Shown here: positions 8,401 through 14,919 of the stretch, one piece after another
Numbering within the stretch: the stretch's first letter is position 1
How the letters are laid out: the number at the start of each line of letters is the position of its first letter
Assembly: GCA_017501245.1 (NCBI GenBank)
Contig: JAFVXI010000001.1
Location: 1 to 44,378, forward strand
Length of the DNA stretch: 44,378 bases
From: Clostridia bacterium
GTDB taxonomy: Bacteria; Bacillota; Clostridia; Oscillospirales; CAG-272
Reading direction: 5' to 3'
The notes under the pieces: generated by a model
What the model saw: only the letters and a program-made list of their open reading frames with translations
Database searches by the model: none
What the model was told of the DNA's origin: nothing
Translations under genes and position numbers: made by a program

Positions 8401-11400
8401 TTCGCAAGATATAACGCCGAGCGTGATGCGGTTCTCCTTAAGAGAATGGAGGATGCCGAGGCAGGTGTTGTTGTGCCCGGCAAGTCCTACGGCGAGCATA
8501 ACGTAGACGAGGTAATTGAGCCCATCGTCATCGATCCTAAGACCGTCAGCAAGGCTGAGCAGGATAAGGATGCGGTTGAGTTCCTGCGTTATAACGAAGC
8601 ACGTGACGCCGTTCTCATAAAGAGAATGGAGGATGCCGAGGCAGGCGTTGTCGTGCCCGGCAAGTCCTACGGCGAGCATAACGTCGACGAGATCATAGAG
8701 CCCGAAAAGACAGAGGCTCCTATTAAGATAAGCGCGCGCGAGCAGGAGAAGGATGCCCTCGCATTCCACAAATACAACGAGGAAAGAGAAGCCTTCCTCG
8801 ACGAGCACGAGGGCCTTAAGGACAAGGGCGCCATCGACGACCTCTCGAACGAAGAGGCGTATATGCGCGGCTACACCGCAGGTCAGCGCTCGAAGGTCGG
8901 CGCCGTAACCGTTTCGGGCGGCTCGGGCAGCGGCTGGAGCAAGGGTAGCGACAAGGGTCTTGAGTTTAAGATCGACGCACCCTTCGAGAAGTTCCGCGGT
9001 CTTTCCATCGACGGCAAGAAGGTCTCCCGCAAGTATTACGATGCTAAGGCGGGAAGCACGATAATCACCATCAAGCCCATTTACCTCGCTTTGTTGGCTG
9101 TCGGCTCTCACGAGATGAGCGTCGTTTACACCGACAGAAGGATACCCGTCGTTTTCGACGTCGCTGAGGATCCTAAGAAGGCAAAGGGCAGAGGCGAGAG
9201 CACACCCAAGAGCGACTTCTCCGTTGAGGAAGAGGTAGAGGAGACTAAGGCTGCGGCACCCAAGCCCTCCGAGGTCAAGCGTGATGCCCTTGCATTCAGT
9301 AAGTATAACGAGGAGCGTGACACCGTCCTCGAAAAGAGAAGAGAAGATGCCGAGGCGGCTCGTGTCCTGCCCGGTCAGTCCTACGGCGACCACGACGTAA
9401 ACGAGGTAGTCGAAGCACCCGAGGCTGAGGCACCCGTAAAGGTTTCCAAGAGCGTTGAGACCAAGGATGCGCTTGCGTTCGCAAGATATAACGACGAGCG
9501 TGACGCCGTTCTCGCCAAGAGAGCCGAGGAGGCTGAGCTTGGCAAGGTCCTGCCCGGTCAGTCCTACGGCAACCACGACGTAAACGAGGTGGTCGACGCA
9601 CCCGAGGCTGAGACGCCCGTGAAGGTGAAGAAGGGCGACGAGATCAAGGATGCGCTTGCCTTTACCAAATATAATGAAGAGCGTGACGCCGTTCTCATTA
9701 AGAGAAGAGAGGATGCCGAGGCAGGCGTTGTCGTGCCCGGTCAGCCCTACGGTCAGCATGACGTAAACGAGGTCGTTGAGGAAACGACAGCACCCACCGC
9801 CGCACCCGCAAAGGTCAGCGGCTCGGCAGTCAAGCGTGATGCGCTTGCGTTCCAGAAGTACACCGAGGAGCGTGACGCCGTTCTCGTTAAGAGAAGAGAG
9901 GATGCCGAGGCAGGTATAGTCGTTCCCGGTCAGCCCTACGGTCAGCATGACGTAAACGAGGTCGTTGAGGAAACGACGGCACCCACCGCCGCACCCGCAA
10001 AGGTCAGCGGCTCCGCCATCAAGCGTGATGCGCTCGCGTTCCAGAAGTATACCGAGGAGCGTGACGCCGTTCTCGCAAAGAGAGCCGAGGAGGCTGAGGC
10101 AGGCGTGGTCGTTCCCGGTCAGCCCTACGGCAAGCACGACGTAAACGAGGTCGTTGAGGAAACGACAGCACCCACCGCAGCACCCGCAAAGGTCAGCGGC
10201 TCCGCCATCAAGCGTGATGCGCTCGCCTTCCAGAAGTACACCGAGGAGCGTGACGCAGTTCTCAGAGAGAGGGCGGCAGAGGCCGAGGCGGCTCGTTTCG
10301 TGCCCGGTCAGTCCTACGGAGAGCATGGAGTAGACGAGGTGGTCGAGGAGGCTATGCCCATCACCGCCAAAGCTAAGCCCGTCAGCGCTGTCGACGCCGA
10401 AAAGGATGCTATCCTCTTCGATAAGTATAACAGAGAAAGAGACGAAAAGGTCTCTGACACCGTCCGTGACAACGGACCCACTCTCTCCGAGCGTGACTAC
10501 TCGGAGATGGAGCTTGCAAGAGATGCCATCAGGTTCAAGGAGTATTCCGAGAACAGGGACGACGCCATCGCATATGAGGAGGCTGCCGTAGACCGTGCGA
10601 TCGGAAGGATACACATCGACGGCATGATCGGCGACTCGACGGTCATCGACGCTAACGGAAGGATCGTCTTAAGAGACGCTCCCACGAAGGTCGGAACGAA
10701 GAGAGAGGGCGTCCTCGCAAGCGAGCTCGTCGACGATGCTCTCGCATTCGAGCAGTATTCCAAGGAGCGTGACGCCCATCTCGCATCCAAGGTTCTCACA
10801 GGCGACGGTCACATCGTTATCCACGAGGAATATGAGCTGAACGCTGCTAAAAAGCAAACTAAGGTTGGCGAAACCTCGGATATGCTCGCATTTGAGAGAT
10901 ATTCCAAGGAGCGTGACGAGCTTATTGCCCGTGCGAAGATGGAGAGCAACGACGACCTCGAGATCAGAAGAGAGCACGAGGAATACGACCCCGACCTGCT
11001 TCTTGAGCGTGAGCTCTATATGCTCTCTCCCGAGATCACACTCGCTAAGTTTGAGGGTGAGGACGAGGCTAAGAGAGCCGAGAGAGAATACAACCTTATC
11101 CATCAGATAAACGATCACGAGGACCGTGTCAGACGTGCCCGTGATATGGAGCGCTTAGTACGCAAGGAGGCTATGACCGAGCGTGCTATCGAGCGCCTTG
11201 AGCGCAGACGCATAGAGCGCCCCGGCAGTGAGCAAAGGCTCCCCGCAGATGCTCTCGTGCTTAACCGCGGCGCACTCAAGAAGGAGATCAAGCAGCTGAT
11301 GAAGCGTGATCTCAAGTATATGAAGACGAGGCTCTCTGCTGAGCTTTCGATGCTTGAGGTCGAGAGCGAGGCTTATGCTCTTGAGTTCACCAAGCGTTCG

Positions 11401-12138
11401 TTCTCCGAGCGCCGTGAGATCGCCCTTACTAACAAGGATCTCAGAAGCGCACGCAGGGATATGCCCCGCATCATCAGGCTTGAAAAGCGCGATAACAAGA
11501 GATACACCTCCTTTGCGACGAAGGATCTGCTCTCCAGGGCTCCCAGAGGCAACATCGACGTTGAGGCTCTCGCAGAGCTTCGCATCGAGCTCGTCGAGCT
11601 CTTACGCAGAAGAGACGAGATAAACGAGAGGCTCACCGCCCTCTATATCGGCAGCGAAAAGGGCAAGAGGTTTGCCGCTAAGAAGGATAAGATCGATCTC
11701 AAGGCACGCAACAAAGAGCATAGAAAGCAAAGAAGTCTTTACAATAAGCTCAAATATGCCCGCATCAGCAAGAAGCACAGCGAGATCCTCACGGGTCTTA
11801 TGGATGAGCAGACCGAGCTTAGCGCAACGATTGCTAAATGCAAGTTCACGCTGAGGAAGGAGAAGCCCACAGGCCGTGCTAAGAGAGAATGCAAGGAGCT
11901 GCTCGCAAGGAGCAAGCGCACCTACAGGAAGAACAAGGGCGCCATCAAGCGCATCACGAGGCTCGCTATCGCTGAGGCTAAGGTCGAAAGACAGCTTGCT
12001 GACCAGGCTCTTCTGAGCTGGGCTATGCTTTTACTCCTGCTCGGCGCAGTCTGCGCAGCTATATGGAGGCTCGACGATCTCGTCGCCCTCGCACAGCAGT
12101 ACATACCCTTTATCGACAAGCTTTTCCCTCAGGGATAA
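5491..12138 (+). CDS. Giant repetitive coiled-coil protein with C-terminal membrane anchor
   Basis: A 2,215-residue protein, not recognised as a named family. From the N-terminus: a Pro/Ala-rich linker (1-50); Lys/Glu-rich charged coiled coil with KKEEKSS repeats (about 160-540); a long array built on [FY]xxYxxERDAVL, of which I count about 23 copies, most followed by PGxSYG-H-VDEV; an inserted beta-rich domain at about 1158-1225 (SIDGKK...GSTIITIKP...VGSHEMSVVYTD) that resembles X2/Ig-like modules of surface proteins; a basic coiled coil (about 1800-2165); one hydrophobic span (2173-2192, LLSWAMLLLLLGAVCAAIW); and a short tail. No signal peptide is visible, so a tail-anchored cytosolic scaffold is a reasonable inference, although the Ig-like domain is normally extracellular. 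The first ATG after the TAA is given as start, but its ribosome binding site is poor (AAGG 14 nt upstream). Confidence 0.7.
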   Translation: MPASAPASPAPVAPPATPMAPARPTSGRQAPAPKQGGDDSEHRRNVTDKDAPLTRSYPVDSIASVPVDSGAILHDGEASFPARPAPVATTAAGLSYALDAMLSKMRSSAGAGTVATTGVSGSVPSFVSTAAAATAGDARGETERERALLFKEYYDERDREVALEEQKRRDEVERMLREDDMPGETRGVVLEEDKEENKKAQGADDERIKEYEKRISELERRIDEVSEKEETREDDAERRAEKRRIAELERRVDELSSERDEREEKEPEDKRARKAEKAEKTVEEKPSKKEEKSSKKEEKSSKKEEKSSKKEEEPTKTEKPAKEEKPKKEKGEKSEKKYYDDEEDDARRFAEYSSERDEEAREASKSEKSSEQEEKPSKEKPAKAEKGVKEEKPKKEKKAKDGKAEEREVDDRLDKLEERIESLEAEDSEDEVEEYRPEKEEKKPSVREERNDALRFADYSKERDAEIAERREAAEEKEEPTVEEESVAEAEKPSKKEEKSSKKEEKTSKEKPAKEEPKEEAAPVVIVSDAEPEDEIEYKAEEAKPVSRRDEVKDAIAFKEYSDARDAVIAERVAEAEAARVVPGKSYGEHNVDEVIAPIVIGYDAPGKADEVRDALAFKEYSDARDAVLAERAAEAEAARTVPGQSYDIEDEKPGTKGAKAAKGVSHGAEVKDERAYAKYDKERDALLAERAAQEAAGAAPDQYAPDDEVKPAVSEAKPVSKSEQMRDAVAFKEYSDARDAVLAERAAEAEAARTIPGQSYDVEDEKPGTKGAKAAKGVSHSTEVKDERAYAKYDKERDAVLAKRMDDAEAGVVVPGKSYGEHTVDEVIEPIVIDPKTVSEAERSHDALAFARYNAERDAVLAKRMEDAEAGVVVPGKSYGEHSVDEVIEPIVIDPKTVSEAERSHDALAFARYNTERDAVLAKRVEDAEAGVVVPGKSYGEHNVDEVIEPIVIDPKTVSEAERSHDALAFARYNAERDAVLLKRMEDAEAGVVVPGKSYGEHNVDEVIEPIVIDPKTVSKAEQDKDAVEFLRYNEARDAVLIKRMEDAEAGVVVPGKSYGEHNVDEIIEPEKTEAPIKISAREQEKDALAFHKYNEEREAFLDEHEGLKDKGAIDDLSNEEAYMRGYTAGQRSKVGAVTVSGGSGSGWSKGSDKGLEFKIDAPFEKFRGLSIDGKKVSRKYYDAKAGSTIITIKPIYLALLAVGSHEMSVVYTDRRIPVVFDVAEDPKKAKGRGESTPKSDFSVEEEVEETKAAAPKPSEVKRDALAFSKYNEERDTVLEKRREDAEAARVLPGQSYGDHDVNEVVEAPEAEAPVKVSKSVETKDALAFARYNDERDAVLAKRAEEAELGKVLPGQSYGNHDVNEVVDAPEAETPVKVKKGDEIKDALAFTKYNEERDAVLIKRREDAEAGVVVPGQPYGQHDVNEVVEETTAPTAAPAKVSGSAVKRDALAFQKYTEERDAVLVKRREDAEAGIVVPGQPYGQHDVNEVVEETTAPTAAPAKVSGSAIKRDALAFQKYTEERDAVLAKRAEEAEAGVVVPGQPYGKHDVNEVVEETTAPTAAPAKVSGSAIKRDALAFQKYTEERDAVLRERAAEAEAARFVPGQSYGEHGVDEVVEEAMPITAKAKPVSAVDAEKDAILFDKYNRERDEKVSDTVRDNGPTLSERDYSEMELARDAIRFKEYSENRDDAIAYEEAAVDRAIGRIHIDGMIGDSTVIDANGRIVLRDAPTKVGTKREGVLASELVDDALAFEQYSKERDAHLASKVLTGDGHIVIHEEYELNAAKKQTKVGETSDMLAFERYSKERDELIARAKMESNDDLEIRREHEEYDPDLLLERELYMLSPEITLAKFEGEDEAKRAEREYNLIHQINDHEDRVRRARDMERLVRKEAMTERAIERLERRRIERPGSEQRLPADALVLNRGALKKEIKQLMKRDLKYMKTRLSAELSMLEVESEAYALEFTKRSFSERREIALTNKDLRSARRDMPRIIRLEKRDNKRYTSFATKDLLSRAPRGNIDVEALAELRIELVELLRRRDEINERLTALYIGSEKGKRFAAKKDKIDLKARNKEHRKQRSLYNKLKYARISKKHSEILTGLMDEQTELSATIAKCKFTLRKEKPTGRAKRECKELLARSKRTYRKNKGAIKRITRLAIAEAKVERQLADQALLSWAMLLLLLGAVCAAIWRLDDLVALAQQYIPFIDKLFPQG
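6361..6423 (+). repeat. Three perfect 21-bp tandem repeats (KKEEKSS)
   Basis: Three identical 21-bp units beginning GAGAAGTCCTCTAAG code for a Lys/Glu/Ser heptad. Imperfect copies flank them, and a similar block recurs near 6968-7020. The 7-residue period matches a coiled-coil heptad. Confidence 0.9.
7878..8700 (+). repeat. 180-bp (60-residue) tandem repeats inside the giant gene
   Basis: Near-identical units recur with an exact 180-bp period: GAGCGTGATGCGGTTCTCG at 7878, 8058, 8238 and 8418, and a more diverged copy at about 8598. Each unit encodes ERDAVL-KR-EDAEAGVVVPGKSYGEH-VDEVIEP. The DNA-level identity suggests recent duplication or gene conversion. Confidence 0.92.
9679..10245 (+). 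repeat. 189-bp (63-residue) tandem repeats inside the giant gene
   Basis: Three units start at 9679, 9868 and 10057, and a fourth begins at 10246. Each encodes EERDAVL, then VPGQPYG-HDVNEVVEETTAPTAAP. The period is nine bases longer than in the first block, so the two blocks were amplified separately. Confidence 0.9.
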
Positions 12139-12172
12139 GTAGTAGGTAAGGCTCGGCTATTTTAACACGGGT

Positions 12173-12199
12173 GGCGGCTCTCGCCAATGTAGAGCCGCC
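12173..12199 (+). other. Hairpin between the giant gene and the small downstream gene
   Basis: A perfect 9-bp stem GGCGGCTCT/AGAGCCGCC with a 9-nt loop and no T-tract. It could be an RNA-processing or stability element that separates expression of the two genes, or a rho-assisted stop. Confidence 0.6.
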
Positions 12200-12225
12200 C
12201 TCCAATGAAAGACAAGGAGACCAAA

Positions 12226-12420
12226 ATGGCAGAAAAATTCAGCGACAGAGACGTCTTTACAAAGCCTATCGAGTCTATGACCGAGGCTGAGCGCCTTCGC
12301 GCCATCGAGCGCCTCGAGCTTTTGCGTGACGAGGTTACCTACCAGATCGAGGACGTAATGTCCGAGGTTGCGGCAGAGACGGGCAAGCGTAAGTATAAGA
12401 GCAAGAGAAAGGATATTTAA
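12226..12420 (+). CDS. Small charged helical protein of unknown function
   Basis: A 64-residue product (MAEKFSDRDVFTKP...) that is almost entirely predicted amphipathic helix rich in Glu/Arg, with a basic C-terminus KRKYKSKRKDI. No family is recognised. The ATG at 12226 is preferred over the one at 12205, because AAGGAG (12214-12219) lies just ahead of it. It sits 87 bp after the giant repeat gene on the same strand. Its coiled-coil character makes it a possible partner of that protein, but this is only position and composition. The basic tail could also bind nucleic acid. Confidence 0.65.
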   Translation: MAEKFSDRDVFTKPIESMTEAERLRAIERLELLRDEVTYQIEDVMSEVAAETGKRKYKSKRKDI

Positions 12421-12540
12421 GGTGGGAATGCGGCTGACGCTTCGGTGACGGACTTTAGCGTTTTCGGGCGTTGATTTGCATTTTTCTATCCTTAATATAT
12501 CGCATAGGCGTAAATATTTTAAGAAAATATCTATAAACTA

Positions 12541-12568
12541 TTGATTTTTTAAAAATATATGCTATAAT
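12541..12568 (+). promoter_or_regulatory. Promoter of the rimP-nusA-infB operon
   Basis: TTGATT (12541-12546), a 16-bp AT-rich spacer and TATAAT (12563-12568). The start near 12575 gives a leader of about 120 nt before rimP, which contains a terminator-like hairpin. Confidence 0.8.
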
Positions 12569-12588
12569 AATAGCGTGAATAGATGAAA

Positions 12589-12624
12589 AGAGGAGAGAGT
12601 GGCTGAGAGGTCACTCTCTCTTTT
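12589..12624 (+). promoter_or_regulatory. Terminator-like hairpin in the rimP leader
   Basis: GAGAGAGTG (12593-12601) pairs with CACTCTCTC (12612-12620) around a 10-nt loop, and TTTTG follows directly. The AAGAG just before can extend the stem into the T run. It lies about 18 nt after the predicted transcription start and 70 nt before rimP, so it may act as an attenuator. NusA-operon leaders are autoregulated in other bacteria; that this one is, is inference. Confidence 0.6.
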
Positions 12625-12694
12625 GCGGAATGACTGAATTTGTTTTTTGCGGCTCATCCGCCAGAAAACGACCGAAGAAACGGAGGACTAGGCA

Positions 12695-13156
12695 TTGAAG
12701 AAAAACGTCAGAGACACAGTAAGAGAGGCTATCGAGCCCACCGTCACCGAGCTTGGCTACACCATCTGGGACGTCACCTACTCAAAGATCGGAGCAGACT
12801 ACCATCTTGAGATAACCATCGACCACGAGCGAGGCATCAACATCGACGACTGTGAGCGTGTCCACCGTGCCATCGATCCCATCCTCGACGAGTGCGACCC
12901 CATCGAGGGCTTCTACTATCTCGAGGTTTCCTCGCCCGGCATCGAGCGTGAGCTGCGAACCGACGAGCATATCCTCGCATCGCTCGGCGCCGCCGTCGAG
13001 GCAAAGCTCTTTGCGCCCAAGGACGGCAGAAAGAGCGTCATCGGCGAGCTTGTGTCCTTTGAGGATGGCAAGGTCGTAATTGCGGAGGGCGAAGGCGAAA
13101 CCGTCCTCCTCCGCTCGGAGATCTCGAAGCTCTCCACTCTCTACGTAGAGGAATGA
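12695..13156 (+). CDS. rimP: Ribosome maturation factor RimP
   Basis: RimP assists assembly of the 30S ribosomal subunit. The 153 residues match the family over full length, including the hallmark YYLEVSSPGIERELRT (about 82-97) that links the N-terminal alpha/beta domain to the C-terminal SH3-like domain. The start is TTG at 12695, with GGAGG 8 nt upstream. It is the first gene of the operon, immediately followed by nusA as in most Firmicutes. Confidence 0.93.
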   Translation: MKKNVRDTVREAIEPTVTELGYTIWDVTYSKIGADYHLEITIDHERGINIDDCERVHRAIDPILDECDPIEGFYYLEVSSPGIERELRTDEHILASLGAAVEAKLFAPKDGRKSVIGELVSFEDGKVVIAEGEGETVLLRSEISKLSTLYVEE

Positions 13157-13207
13157 TATCTACCATAGCTTATTATTAAATTGAGATAAATAGAAAGGAA
13201 GCCTTCG

Positions 13208-14281
13208 GTGCGCTGTGCGTGCCGTGGCTACGGTAAAACCGAAACAATGAACGCAGAACTGTTTAACGCCCTCGACCTGCTCGAGAAGGAAAACGGCATC
13301 TCCAAGGAGTATATGCTATCGAAGATCGAGGAGGCTCTTGCAAACGCATGCAAGAAGGAGGTCGGTCAGACCGCCCTCATCAGAGTTCATCTCGACCCTG
13401 TAAAGTGCGACATGAAGGTGTTCCAGCAGCGCCTCGTCGTTCCCGACGGGGAGGTCATCGACCCCCACTGCGAGATCGCTCTCTCCGACGCTAAGGCCCT
13501 CTCGAGGAGAAACAAGCTTGGCGGCTTCGTCGAGACCGAGCTTAAGACCAAGACCTTCCGCCGCCTCTCCGTCCAGCCCGGAAAGCAGATGATCATCCAG
13601 GCGATCAGAACGGCTGAGCGTGAGATGCAGACCCGTGCATACGAGCAGATGCGCGAGGAGATAATAACCGCAGTCGTCGACAAGGTGGATATGGTTAACG
13701 GAAACCTCATCCTCGACACAGGCACAGGCCGTGCGACGCTCATCAAGTCCGAGCAGATCCCCGGCGAGGTGCATGACGTAGGCGACAGAATAAAGGTGTT
13801 CGTTTCCGAGGTAAACTCGGGCGAGACGAGAGGACCTATCGTAAATCTCTCGAGAGTACATCCCAATTTCGTCAAGAGGCTCTTCGAGCTTGAGATCCCC
13901 GAGATCGCTGACGGAACGATCGTCATCATGGGCGTTTCCCGTGAGGCGGGCAGCAGAACGAAGATCGCCGTTCAGTCAAGAGATGAGAACGTTGATCCCG
14001 TAGGCTCCTGCATAGGTAAGAACGGAATGCGTATCGGCGCTATCCTCGACGAGCTCGAGGGCGAGAAGGTCGATATCATCAGATATAGCGACGTCATCGA
14101 GGACTATATAGCAGAGGCACTTTCTCCCGCTAAGGTTCTCTCGGTCGTTATGGAGGATGAGCGCACCGCCCGCATCACCGTTTCTCCCGACCAGCTCTCG
14201 CTTGCAATAGGCAGAGAGGGTCAGAACGCTAAGCTTGTTGCCCGTCTGACAGGCTGCAAGATCGACATCAAGGCAGACTGA
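13208..14281 (+). CDS. nusA: Transcription termination/antitermination factor NusA
   Basis: NusA binds RNA polymerase and nascent RNA and controls pausing, termination and antitermination. Domain order is the N-terminal RNAP-binding domain, an S1 domain around GDRIKVFVSEVNSGETRGP, and two KH domains (DPVGSCIGKNGMRIGAI; LAIGREGQNAKLVARLTG). It ends after KH2 without C-terminal acidic repeats, as in Firmicutes. Two starts are possible. GTG at 13208 has AAAGGA 8 nt upstream and gives 357 residues with an unusual MRCACRGYGKTET extension. ATG at 13247 gives the canonical MNAELFNAL start (344 residues) but lacks a clear ribosome binding site. The first is listed because of the binding site; the second is favoured by homology. 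Confidence 0.93.
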   Translation: MRCACRGYGKTETMNAELFNALDLLEKENGISKEYMLSKIEEALANACKKEVGQTALIRVHLDPVKCDMKVFQQRLVVPDGEVIDPHCEIALSDAKALSRRNKLGGFVETELKTKTFRRLSVQPGKQMIIQAIRTAEREMQTRAYEQMREEIITAVVDKVDMVNGNLILDTGTGRATLIKSEQIPGEVHDVGDRIKVFVSEVNSGETRGPIVNLSRVHPNFVKRLFELEIPEIADGTIVIMGVSREAGSRTKIAVQSRDENVDPVGSCIGKNGMRIGAILDELEGEKVDIIRYSDVIEDYIAEALSPAKVLSVVMEDERTARITVSPDQLSLAIGREGQNAKLVARLTGCKIDIKAD

Positions 14282-14297
14282 TCACGGAGGTGACGGC

Positions 14298-14570
14298 GTG
14301 GCAGAGGCAAAAAAGGTTCCCGTCCGCAGATGCGTTGGATGTGGCGAGCATTTCCCGAAGAATACGCTCATAAGAGTGTTAAGGACGCCAAGTGGCGAGA
14401 TCGTGCTTGACCTCCACGGCAAGGCGTCGGGAAGAGGGGCATACGTTTGTAAGAGCGCATTGTGCCTGAGGCGCGCCAGAAAGTCGGGCAGGATCTCAGC
14501 CTCGCTCGAGTGCCCGATACCCGAGGAGGTATACGACAGGCTCGAAAGCGAGATAGCGGAAAATGAGTGA
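14298..14570 (+). CDS. ylxR: YlxR/RnpM RNA-binding protein (DUF448)
   Basis: A 90-residue nucleic-acid-binding protein encoded, as usual, between nusA and the L7Ae-like gene. The family signatures are PVRRCVGCGE (8-17), GKASGRGAYVC and the following basic helix. In Bacillus subtilis this protein was renamed RnpM, because it binds RNase P RNA and modulates RNase P. The GTG start has GGAGGTG about 6 nt upstream. It overlaps the next gene by 8 bp. Confidence 0.92.
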   Translation: MAEAKKVPVRRCVGCGEHFPKNTLIRVLRTPSGEIVLDLHGKASGRGAYVCKSALCLRRARKSGRISASLECPIPEEVYDRLESEIAENE

Positions 14571-14874
14571 TAAGCTTAAAGGGATGCTCGGCTTAGCCAT
14601 GAGAGCGGGAAAGCTCATCATCGGCACGGAGCAGGTCTGCCTGGCTATGGCAAAGGGGCGCGTGATGCTCCTCGTGGTCTCGGCTGAGGCATCCGACCAG
14701 ACGAAGAAGAAGCTTCGGAATAAATGTGAGTTTTACGGTGTAAAAATGATTACACCCGACATAGAGATAGGAGAGCTCGGCAGAATGCTCGGCAAGACGT
14801 ATGCGCCTGCATGCGTCGGTGTAACGGATGAGAACTTCACCCGTGCCGTGCTAAAGCTCGCCGAGGACACCTAA
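14563..14874 (+). CDS. ylxQ: L7Ae/L30e-family K-turn-binding protein YlxQ
   Basis: The 103-residue protein has the L7Ae fold signature GMLGLAMRAGKLIIGTEQV near the N-terminus and a VVSAEASDQTKKKL segment, typical of bacterial YlxQ. Such proteins bind kink-turn RNAs; the physiological target is poorly defined. The ATG start overlaps the end of ylxR by 8 bp, implying translational coupling in the nusA-infB operon. Confidence 0.9.
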   Translation: MSDKLKGMLGLAMRAGKLIIGTEQVCLAMAKGRVMLLVVSAEASDQTKKKLRNKCEFYGVKMITPDIEIGELGRMLGKTYAPACVGVTDENFTRAVLKLAEDT

Positions 14875-14919
14875 ATATGACGAAAGGGAGTTTGCCCCGA
14901 GGGGCAGACGGTGGAATAT

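Noticed and set aside
5935-10614. A 1,559-codon open frame antisense to the giant repeat gene
   Set aside because: It mirrors the repeats of the plus-strand gene, is Leu/Val/Gly-rich without a plausible fold, and has no ribosome binding site; it follows from GC-ending codon bias in repetitive coding DNA.
12593-12624. TPP riboswitch, because of GGCTGAGAGG in the rimP leader
   Set aside because: The CTGAGA lies in the loop of a simple hairpin; the other conserved TPP elements are absent and the operon has no thiamine gene.
12583-12640. Leader peptide in the rimP leader
   Set aside because: Candidate frames of 7 and 12 codons have poor start signals and no regulatory codon run.
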